This document shows, piece after piece, positions 1 through 5,676 of a DNA stretch of 5,704 bases. The position numbers were made by a program, and so were the translations under genes. Every line of letters begins with the position of its first letter. The first letter of the stretch is position 1. The stretch covers positions 1-5,704 of the forward strand of contig PLMM01000305.1 in NCBI GenBank assembly GCA_003142495.1, written 5' to 3'. This DNA is from Gemmatimonadota bacterium. Lineage in GTDB: Bacteria; Gemmatimonadota; Gemmatimonadetes; Gemmatimonadales; Gemmatimonadaceae. The notes beneath the pieces were generated by a model that saw only the letters and a list, made by a program, of their open reading frames with translations, did not search any database and was not told where the DNA came from.

Positions 1-495
1 GCCGAGCGGGATGCTGGCGATGCGGGTGCCGGTAGTCGGATCGATGACGCTCGACGTGCCCGCATCGCCGTTCATCGTGAAGACGTGCTTCGTTGCGGGA
101 TCGAAGAGGATGGCGTCGGCATCGTCGTCGGCGTGCACGCGCTTGATCACCGCGAGGCCGTCGAGATTGAAAACGAGGACGCTGCTATCCTCGCCCGACG
201 TTGCGAACCCGCGGCGCGCCGCGTAATCGAACGCGACTCCGTGCGCGCGTTTGAATCCCGGAATCTCGCCGAGGAGCTTCCCTGACGCCTCATCGACCAC
301 CAGCACGCGATCGTTCCGCGCGATGAAGAGGCGATGGCCGACGGTGTCGAGCGCGACGTAGTCCCAGCCGCCATCGCCGCCGATGAGGTGCGTCGCCGCA
401 ACGCGATAGCTCTGCGCACCAGAGGATGCGGCGGTGATCCCGAGCGCCACGATGAGAGCGGCGACTTGGCGCACGAGAGCGAGTGATTGACGCAT
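1..495 (-). CDS. Secreted YncE-like beta-propeller protein, N-terminal part (3' end outside window)
   Basis: Partial gene: the frame is open for 165 codons from the ATG at 495 down to base 1 and continues beyond the window. Residues 1-28 look like a Sec signal peptide (MRQS start, hydrophobic core AALIVALGITAA, likely cleavage after SSGA or GAQ), so the product should be periplasmic or secreted. The mature part shows repeating propeller-blade patterns: GWDYVALD (43-50), HRLFIAR (54-60), VLVVDEASGKLLGEIPG (64-80), HGVAFD (85-90), SSVLVFNL (104-111), DADAILFDPATKHVFTMNGD (125-144) and IDPTTG (151-156). This matches YncE/YVTN-type seven-bladed propellers; E. coli YncE is about 350 aa, so roughly half is visible. 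The biochemical role of the family is poorly defined; ligand or DNA binding has been proposed for E. coli YncE. The gene is divergent from a TonB-dependent receptor, which suggests an envelope or uptake role. No good Shine-Dalgarno precedes the ATG; the signal peptide decides the start. The family call is fairly sure and the function is unknown. Confidence 0.82.
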   Translation of the reverse strand, partial: MRQSLALVRQVAALIVALGITAASSGAQSYRVAATHLIGGDGGWDYVALDTVGHRLFIARNDRVLVVDEASGKLLGEIPGFKRAHGVAFDYAARRGFATSGEDSSVLVFNLDGLAVIKRVHADDDADAILFDPATKHVFTMNGDAGTSSVIDPTTGTRIASIPLG

Positions 496-751
496 ATGAT
501 CCGATGTGAGAAATGCGTTTGCAATTCGAGCAAACAATCTTAACGCGCGAAGCTGTCACGGGAATGACAAGCGGATAAACACCGTTGTAAGGTGGACGAA
601 GCGTACGTGACTGTCGATTGCGTAGTGAACGCGATGTCGATAGAGTGGCGCTGCTCACTGTTCATCCTCTGCGGAACGCTACGCGTCGATACCGCCAGGG
701 TGATGGTCTCTGCTTCGCGTCCCTGCGTTCATTCCTCGTCGAGACTCGTCT
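496..751. promoter_or_regulatory. Divergent intergenic control region between the propeller and receptor genes
   Basis: The 256 bp between two genes that start outward should contain promoters for both. Two short dyads are visible near the propeller gene: GTTTGC-N7-GCAAAC at 517-535 and TGTCA-N6-TGACA at 554-569. On the minus strand a TTGTCA hexamer (570-565) overlaps the second dyad and could be a -35 element, but no convincing -10 lies at the right distance. On the plus strand TTGCGT (619-624) and TAGAGT (641-646) with a 16-bp spacer are only a weak promoter match. No Fur-box-like sequence was recognised. The receptor start at 752 lacks a clear Shine-Dalgarno. That promoters are here is inference from gene orientation; their exact positions are not established. 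Confidence 0.4.
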
Positions 752-3604
752 ATGCATCGCTCAACGCGTGCCGCACGACCTTACGTCCTCGCGATCGTCC
801 CATGCCTCGTCGTCCCATCGCTGCTCGCTGCACAAGGAGCGATTCGCGGGACGGTCACGGAAGCGGAGCAACGACCGTCAGCCGACGCCATCGTGCATCT
901 GTCGGGCACGACGCTCGGTGCGCGCGCCGATTCCAGCGGTTTGTATCGCGTCCTTCGCGTAGCCGCAGGCTCCTATACCGTGCGCGTCGCGAAGATCGGT
1001 TTCAGCCCCGAGAGCGCGACTGTCGTCGTGCGGAACGGCGCGACGGTGACGCAGGATTTCCAGCTGCATGCTCTCGTGCAGGAGCTCACAGGCATCACCG
1101 TGACATCGCAGCGACTCGGCGAAACCGAGGCGGCCGCGCTGCAGCGCCAATCGGACGCGCCGAACATCGTGACGGTGTTGCCTGGAGACGTCATCCGCGC
1201 GCTGCCAAATGCAAACGCGGCCGAGGCGGCGGGACGGATGCCCGGCGTGACGACGGAGCGCGACGAGGGTGAAGGGAAGTTCGTGCAAATTCGCGGCACG
1301 GCGCCGGAGCTCAACAACGTAACGATCAACGGCGCTCACGTTCCGGGAACTCAGAATGGCTCGCGCGTAGTGAAGCTCGATGACATCCCGTCGGATATTC
1401 TCGCAGCGATCGAGGTCTCCAAGACACTCACCGCCGACATGGATGCGGATGCGATCGGCGGCTCTGTGAATCTCGTGACAAAGACTCCCGAGGGAGAGCC
1501 GCAAGGGTACGTGGCCGCTCAATACGGCCAGGTCACGCTGCGAAACAAGAATCAGATCCAGGGCGGATTCGCGCTCAGCGGCCGCTTCGGTCCCGAGAAG
1601 CGGCTGGGTCTCCTTCTGGGCGGCTCGGCCGACCGCAACAACCGCACGACTAACGACCTCGAGCCCGCGTGGTCGAAGGATGAATCGGGACGTCCCATTC
1701 CTATCGAGTGGTCGCAACGCGACTACCAGTTTGCCAGGAATCGATACGGACTCGGCGGCGACATCGACTACCGTTTTGCCGACGGTTCGGCGATCGCGCT
1801 CAAGGCGCTCTACAGCCGCTTCGAGGACTACGGCGTTACCTACGTGAAGGATCTCGCGACCGCGCAAACGGGGTCGACGTTCGGTGCGACCGGTGACTCC
1901 GCGGGCTCTGGCCCTCGCGGGTTTGGTACCGGCGCGGAACTGACGCGCCAGTCGTACAACAGAACTCCACTGCAGTACGTACTCGGCAGCACGTTGAGCG
2001 GGCGTACGCATCTGGGCGTCTTCGAGGTGCGCGCCGATCTGAACGCAGCCGTCACGGACGAGAGGCTGAACGACTATCGATTCCATCCCTTCGCCTTCGA
2101 CGGACTGCCTGGATCGGGCATCACCGTCGCCTACGACGCGTCGAACACGAAGGTGCCGACGTACACCATCGTCGACCCGGCGACCGCCGCGGCGGGGGAG
2201 GATCCGGCGAACTTCGCCGAGTCGCACTACTTCACGATCGACAACCGCACCCACGGTCGTGATCTGGGTGGCGCGGTCAATCTCGAGACGCCGTGGCACG
2301 CGGACGCAGGCGACTGGAGCGCCAACCTGCAGTTCGGCGCAAAGTATCGGGATGAGACGAAGAGCCATGCCGCGCTGGGCGGCTTCTGGTTCACCGATTC
2401 GCCGATTCCGCTGGCGGGGGTTCTGAGCACGTTCAGCGACCCGCATTACTATCAATATGCTACGAATGCCTTCAGCATGGGGCTGGTGCCGGATCAGGCG
2501 AAGGCTCACGCGAGCGAGAACACGACCAACTTTACGAATGGCACTGACGCGGTGTCGAATCAGTTGGGCACGTACAACGGATCGGAGCGAATCGCAGCGG
2601 GCTACGTCGCCAACACGATCACACGGAGCAAGCTCGAGTTGTACACGGGACTGCGGATCGAGCACACGTCGGCATCCTATGTCGGGCACGTTGCCGTTGG
2701 TGATGCGAGCAGCGGCGTCACGACCGTTCCCGGTTCGCAGAGCTACACGGATCTCTTTCCGAGCGTGCAGGCAAAGTATTCGTTCGATCCGCAAACGCAT
2801 CTGCGGCTCGCGTTCACGCGCGGGATCGCTCGTCCCGACTACCAGAGTCTCGCCCCATCGCTCTCGGGCAATCCCGGCGGCAGTCAATCGGATCCGTCGA
2901 ACGTCACGAGCGGCAATCCGAACCTCAAGCCGCAGCACGCGTGGAACTACGATCTGCTGTTCGAGCACTTCTTTACGTCCGTGGGCGTGATCTCGGGTGG
3001 CGTGTTCTACAAGCAGATCTCCGATTTCATCTTCAACCGAACATTCACGTACAGCGGCCCCGTGACCGAGCTCGATGGATTTCTTGGCACGCGGCCGGAG
3101 AATGGCGGGTCCGGGCACATCGTTGGATTCGAGGCCGATTGGGCGCAGCGACTCGTATTTCTCCCGGGAGGGCTGGCAGGACTCGGATTCGACGCGAACT
3201 ACACGTATACGAGATCGCGCGGTGTGGTCTCTGACTCAGCGGATGGCGCGGCCGCCCGACACGCGGTGTTGCCGAGACAATCACCCAGTCTCGCCAACGT
3301 CGCGCTTACCTACGATCTTGGCCGGCTCTCGGCCCGCGCCGCGTGGGCATACCAAGGGGCAAACATCGCGAGCTATGGCGACGGAACCGCGTCGCCGAGC
3401 GGCGACACGTACTTCTATGCGCATTCGCAGTTCGATGCGTCCGTGATCGTCGACGCGACTAGCCGCATTCAGTTCCAGCTGCAGGCGTTGAACATCAACA
3501 ACTCGGTCTTCGGATTCTTCACGGGCACCACGTCCCACGATTACGCGATTCAGCGCGAGTACTACGGCCGGACGTTCTACTTCGGCACGAAGTACAAGTT
3601 CTGA
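752..3604 (+). CDS. TonB-dependent outer-membrane receptor, carboxypeptidase-regulatory-like N-terminus (TIGR01782-like)
   Basis: Complete 950-aa outer-membrane active transporter, expected to import a substrate using energy from the TonB-ExbBD complex. Residues 1-28 are a signal peptide ending LLAAQ. Residues about 29-106 form a carboxypeptidase-regulatory-like beta-sandwich (GAIRGTVTE ... DSSGLYRVLRVAAGSYTVRV). ELTGITVTSQR (111-121) is a plausible TonB-box region. The plug follows (about 135-246), with NIVTVLPGDVIRALPNANAAEA, RMPGVTTERDEGEGKFVQIRG and DMDADAIGGSVNLVTKTP, very like the Xanthomonas/Caulobacter-type receptors. The barrel fills the rest and carries RPDYQSLAP (694-702) and GNPNLKP (721-727). 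It ends FYFGTKYKF with a terminal phenylalanine, as outer-membrane barrels do. The ATG at 752 is the first start after an in-frame stop at 701-703 and gives the signal peptide, though its Shine-Dalgarno is weak. Length is normal for the family. The substrate cannot be read from sequence; siderophore, sugar polymer or cofactor are all possible. It is divergent from the YncE-like gene, and transposase debris begins right after its stop. Confidence 0.93.
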   Translation: MHRSTRAARPYVLAIVPCLVVPSLLAAQGAIRGTVTEAEQRPSADAIVHLSGTTLGARADSSGLYRVLRVAAGSYTVRVAKIGFSPESATVVVRNGATVTQDFQLHALVQELTGITVTSQRLGETEAAALQRQSDAPNIVTVLPGDVIRALPNANAAEAAGRMPGVTTERDEGEGKFVQIRGTAPELNNVTINGAHVPGTQNGSRVVKLDDIPSDILAAIEVSKTLTADMDADAIGGSVNLVTKTPEGEPQGYVAAQYGQVTLRNKNQIQGGFALSGRFGPEKRLGLLLGGSADRNNRTTNDLEPAWSKDESGRPIPIEWSQRDYQFARNRYGLGGDIDYRFADGSAIALKALYSRFEDYGVTYVKDLATAQTGSTFGATGDSAGSGPRGFGTGAELTRQSYNRTPLQYVLGSTLSGRTHLGVFEVRADLNAAVTDERLNDYRFHPFAFDGLPGSGITVAYDASNTKVPTYTIVDPATAAAGEDPANFAESHYFTIDNRTHGRDLGGAVNLETPWHADAGDWSANLQFGAKYRDETKSHAALGGFWFTDSPIPLAGVLSTFSDPHYYQYATNAFSMGLVPDQAKAHASENTTNFTNGTDAVSNQLGTYNGSERIAAGYVANTITRSKLELYTGLRIEHTSASYVGHVAVGDASSGVTTVPGSQSYTDLFPSVQAKYSFDPQTHLRLAFTRGIARPDYQSLAPSLSGNPGGSQSDPSNVTSGNPNLKPQHAWNYDLLFEHFFTSVGVISGGVFYKQISDFIFNRTFTYSGPVTELDGFLGTRPENGGSGHIVGFEADWAQRLVFLPGGLAGLGFDANYTYTRSRGVVSDSADGAAARHAVLPRQSPSLANVALTYDLGRLSARAAWAYQGANIASYGDGTASPSGDTYFYAHSQFDASVIVDATSRIQFQLQALNINNSVFGFFTGTTSHDYAIQREYYGRTFYFGTKYKF

Positions 3605-3730
3605 TGGCCGATCGCCCGCCGCCGCGAGCCGCACCGCCTCGAGCTTAAACTCCTGGGTGAACCGCCGACGATGTCGCGGCGCTCGACTCCCAGCACGTCA
3701 TTGCTGCTGATCTCTTCCCTTTGCTTTCAT
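3605..3730 (-). pseudogene. IS3-family transposase OrfA remnant B (N-terminal fragment with in-frame stop)
   Basis: Read on the minus strand, 3697-3605 encodes RAGSRAPRHRRRFTQEFK followed by LEAVRLAAAGDRP. The RRRFTQEFKLEAVRL segment is the typical start of IS3/IS911-type OrfA (HTH_Tnp_1, DNA-binding subunit of the transposase). Upstream and in the same frame, an ATG at 3730-3728 with a GAGG six bases before it would give MKAKGRDQQQ, then a TGA at 3700-3698 interrupts the frame. Family likeness ends at ...GDRP, at position 3605. Beyond that the minus frame merely reads antisense through the receptor gene. The rest of OrfA and all of OrfB are absent, so this is dead. It differs from the remnant at 3806-3934 and is therefore a second element. 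The family call rests on about 20 residues, hence moderate confidence. Confidence 0.62.
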
Positions 3731-3755
3731 TTGACACCTCTGTAGTGCTCCCCGA

Positions 3756-3809
3756 TTGGCCGAGACACTTCTTCTGAAGTATTATCGGACAATCCTGGAG
3801 GGGAGTCAT
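3756..3809. promoter_or_regulatory. AT-rich patch with promoter-like hexamers on both strands
   Basis: On the plus strand TTGGCC (3756-3761) and TATTAT (3780-3785) are separated by 18 bp. On the minus strand ATGACT (3809-3804) and GATAAT (3786-3781) are separated by 17 bp. Both resemble sigma-70 promoters, and the patch stands out in GC-rich surroundings. The minus-strand candidate points toward the OrfA remnant at 3605-3730, so it may be that element's own leader promoter. The plus-strand candidate points toward the cyclopropane synthase, but is about 400 bp upstream. Weak, motif-only evidence. Confidence 0.25.
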
Positions 3810-3934
3810 GGGAACGATGGCGCGGGATGCAGGGGGACTTGCAGCTTTCGGCAGATGTCGGCTACGGACGTGCCGCTCTCGGCTTGCCGCAACGCCTGGA
3901 CGATCTGCTGGTTCGTGAACCGGCTGGTCCGCAT
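3806..3934 (-). pseudogene. IS3-family transposase OrfA remnant A (first 33 residues, then unrelated sequence)
   Basis: On the minus strand an ATG at 3934-3932, with GAGGA seven bases upstream, starts a 42-residue frame. Its first 33 residues read MRTSRFTNQQIVQALRQAES then GTSVADICRKLQV. This closely resembles the start of IS3-family OrfA proteins of the IS2/IS407 type (pattern 'M+.SRFTeeQIv.iLreaeaG..vaevCrkhgv'), the helix-turn-helix subunit that binds the element's ends. After KLQV (at 3836) the expected 'S..T.Y.W' continuation is missing: nine unrelated codons and a TGA at 3808-3806 follow. An intact OrfA is about 90-100 aa and is followed by a frameshifted OrfB with the DDE catalytic domain. 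Neither is present, so this is a non-functional stub. The family call is confident for so short a piece. Confidence 0.72.
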
Positions 3935-4097
3935 GACTTGGTCCTCATTGGCTCCGATCCCCGGAGTTTGGGCCAAGCCGCCAACGATGTCAAAACGTCA
4001 CTCCTCGCGGACCGGAATTCAGGTGTACCCGCCAAGCCAGGTCACATCGAGCAAGGAGAGTATGCGACATCCCCTCGGCTCCACTCTGCTTGCGCTC

Positions 4098-4116
4098 GTC
4101 GCACGAAATGTGCGAC
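4098..4116. repeat. Perfect 7-bp inverted repeat, hairpin or operator-like
   Basis: GTCGCAC and GTGCGAC flank a 5-base GAAAT spacer. It lies 68 bp before the cyclopropane synthase start. With no following T-run it is not an intrinsic terminator. It could be a regulator site, an RNA hairpin in the leader, or debris of a mobile element end. Its right arm overlaps the second copy of TGCGACATC (4111-4119). Confidence 0.4.
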
Positions 4117-4170
4117 ATCACCTATCACCGCTGATCCAGCGAGTTGCAGTCTAGCTAGCCCCGAGTCACG

Positions 4171-4176
4171 TGGAGG
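4171..4176 (+). promoter_or_regulatory. Ribosome binding site that fixes the cyclopropane synthase start
   Basis: TGGAGG sits with a 7-base spacer before the ATG at 4184. This strong Shine-Dalgarno selects 4184 over the in-frame ATG at 3827, which would add 119 residues with no resemblance to the enzyme family. Confidence 0.8.
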
Positions 4177-4183
4177 CACCGAC

Positions 4184-5638
4184 ATGTCCTCGCTGAATGC
4201 CCTTGACCTGCACGTCGCCCCCGGAGCTACGGCTGCCGAGGAACGATTCGTCTCGCTCTCACGAGCGATCCTCGAAGACCTCTTCGGGGCGCCCGCTCAG
4301 CGGAACTTCGCCGTGCGCCTGTGGAATGGCGAGACCGACGTCCCGGCATCACGCGCGGAGCCGCCCTTTACGCTGGTACTCCACGATCCCGGGTCGCTGC
4401 GCCGCATGCTGCTCCCCCCGTCGGAGCTCTCGATGGTCGAGGCGTATCTGCACGGTGACATCGACGTCGAGGGAGATCTCGAATCGGCATCGACCATCGC
4501 GGACGCCGTCGCCGAGCGCCTTCGCTCGGTGGGCAGCCTCGCTCGGCTCACGCGCCGACTGCTCGCGCTTCCTGCTGGCGGTTCGGGCGCAGTCGTCGAC
4601 GCGCGTCGCGGACGCGCCCTTGCGCGCGGCCTGCGCCACTCGAAACAACGCGACGCGGACGCGAACCGCTTCCACTACGACACCGGCAACGACTTCTACG
4701 CGTTGTGGCTGGACCGCCGCATGGTGTATTCGTGCGCGTACTTCGCTCCCGGCGTGCGCGACCTCGACGCCGCGCAGACCGCGAAGCTCGACCACATCTG
4801 CCGGAAGCTTCGTCTCTCGCCCGGCGAGCGCCTGCTCGACATCGGCTGCGGATGGGGCGCGCTCGTGATGTACGCGGCGCAGCACTACGGCGTGCACGCG
4901 CACGGCGTCACGCTCGCTCCGCAGCAGGCGGCGCTCGCGCAGGAACGAATCGGGGCGGCTGGACTCCAGGACCGCTGTCGTGTCGACGTGCTGGACTATC
5001 GCGACCTGCCGAAGGATGCGCTGTACGACAAGGTCTCGAGTGTCGGCATGGCGGAGCACGTCGGGCGCTCGCAGATCGCGACGTACTTCGATGCCGCGTA
5101 TCGCCTGACGAAGGAGGGCGGGATCTTCCTCAATCACTGCATCGTCGAAAACGGGCAGTCGCCCCCGGCGACATTTCTCAAGCGACCGCTGCGCTGGACC
5201 GCGGACCGGCTATGGCGGCGCAGCGAGTTCATCGACCGCTACGTGTTTCCCGACTTCAACCTCCTGCCGTTGGGCGAGTTGATCACAGCAGGCGAGCGAG
5301 CCGGCTTCGACGCGCGCGACATCGAGAATCTTCGCGACCACTACGCGATGACGTGCCGCCACTGGGTGCGGCGGCTCGAGAGCCGACATGCGGAGGCGGC
5401 GGCGCTGATCGGCGAGTCGGGATACCGCGTGTGGCGGTTGTACATGGCTGCGGGCGCGCACGAGCACGCAAGCGGAAGCAACGGCATCGTGCAGGTCGTC
5501 TTCGCCAAGCCGCAGCGTGACGGCCGCACCGGCCTTCCGATGACACGCGACGACTTGTACGCGCCTCGCGGCGAGCGCATACGAGCGACGACGCGGAACT
5601 CCTCCCACCGCTTTGAGGCTCGGCTTCCCGGTATCTAA
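4184..5638 (+). CDS. cfa: Cyclopropane-fatty-acyl-phospholipid synthase (SAM-dependent)
   Basis: A 484-aa cytoplasmic, membrane-associating enzyme that adds a methylene group from S-adenosylmethionine to the cis double bond of phospholipid acyl chains, making cyclopropane rings that stabilise membranes under stress. Residues about 60-120 match the N-terminal lipid-binding part (FTLVLHDPGSLRRML ... EAYLHGDIDVEGDLESA). The catalytic domain follows: HYDTGNDFY (164-172), MVYSCAYF (180-187), the SAM-binding LDIGCGWG (218-225), DYRDLP (271-276) and EHVG (291-294). The bicarbonate-binding set known from E. coli CFA synthase (C139, E239, H266, I268, Y317) aligns by eye with C184, E291, H318, I320 and Y387, so activity is expected. 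It is about 100 aa longer than the E. coli enzyme (382 aa), from a longer N-terminus and a C-terminal tail after GLPMTRDDLY (450-459); similar longer forms are common in other phyla. A related SAM-dependent lipid methyltransferase (UfaA-like) is the main alternative. No operon partner is visible. Confidence 0.92.
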   Translation: MSSLNALDLHVAPGATAAEERFVSLSRAILEDLFGAPAQRNFAVRLWNGETDVPASRAEPPFTLVLHDPGSLRRMLLPPSELSMVEAYLHGDIDVEGDLESASTIADAVAERLRSVGSLARLTRRLLALPAGGSGAVVDARRGRALARGLRHSKQRDADANRFHYDTGNDFYALWLDRRMVYSCAYFAPGVRDLDAAQTAKLDHICRKLRLSPGERLLDIGCGWGALVMYAAQHYGVHAHGVTLAPQQAALAQERIGAAGLQDRCRVDVLDYRDLPKDALYDKVSSVGMAEHVGRSQIATYFDAAYRLTKEGGIFLNHCIVENGQSPPATFLKRPLRWTADRLWRRSEFIDRYVFPDFNLLPLGELITAGERAGFDARDIENLRDHYAMTCRHWVRRLESRHAEAAALIGESGYRVWRLYMAAGAHEHASGSNGIVQVVFAKPQRDGRTGLPMTRDDLYAPRGERIRATTRNSSHRFEARLPGI

Positions 5639-5676
5639 GGGATCAGGCATTTGCGCATCCGCTTCGGGTCACGGCC

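Larger units (their letters stand above)
3605..4183. other. Gene-free 579-bp stretch of IS debris upstream of the cyclopropane synthase
   Basis: Besides the two OrfA stubs on the minus strand, this stretch shows no convincing intact gene. At 4098-4116 there is a perfect 7-bp inverted repeat (GTCGCAC-GAAAT-GTGCGAC), and the 9-mer TGCGACATC occurs twice (4063-4071 and 4111-4119). A 30-codon frame with an AAGGAG sequence just before its ATG lies at 4062-4154, but nothing supports it beyond that. No terminator with a T-tract was found after the receptor gene. The frame of the downstream synthase is open back to 3827, but the translation there resembles no part of that enzyme family and lies antisense to transposase remnant A. 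Confidence 0.6.

Noticed and set aside
147..533. 128-codon minus-strand frame overlapping the propeller gene
   Set aside because: Serine/arginine-rich shadow; the frame starting at 495 gives a signal peptide and propeller repeats instead.
592..1272. 226-codon plus-strand frame overlapping the receptor start
   Set aside because: Arginine-rich and out of frame with the receptor; it covers the signal peptide and plug coding region, so it is a shadow.
878..3118. 746-codon open frame on the minus strand opposite the receptor
   Set aside because: It is a shadow of the receptor's GC-rich codon pattern: arginine-rich with no domain-like motifs, while the plus strand encodes a clear TonB-dependent receptor.
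3663..3681. GC-rich hairpin after the receptor gene as a terminator
   Set aside because: The core is CGAC-GAT-GTCG with a bulged extension and no T-tract follows; it also lies inside the coding part of OrfA remnant B.
3731..3759. TTGACA at 3731-3736 as a plus-strand -35 element
   Set aside because: At 16-18 bp downstream there is only GATTGG-like sequence, no acceptable -10 hexamer.
3756..4154. 132-codon plus-strand frame in the intergenic region
   Set aside because: Composition looks random, it crosses IS-remnant junctions and is antisense to remnant A; no recognisable motif.
3827..4183. 119-codon in-frame N-terminal extension of the cyclopropane synthase
   Set aside because: The translation has no family resemblance and is partly antisense to the OrfA stub; a strong ribosome site supports the start at 4184.
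4349..5137. 262-codon minus-strand frame opposite the synthase
   Set aside because: Antisense shadow of a gene with clear catalytic motifs.
5639..5676. Terminator after the cyclopropane synthase
   Set aside because: No stable stem followed by a T-run is visible in this short stretch.
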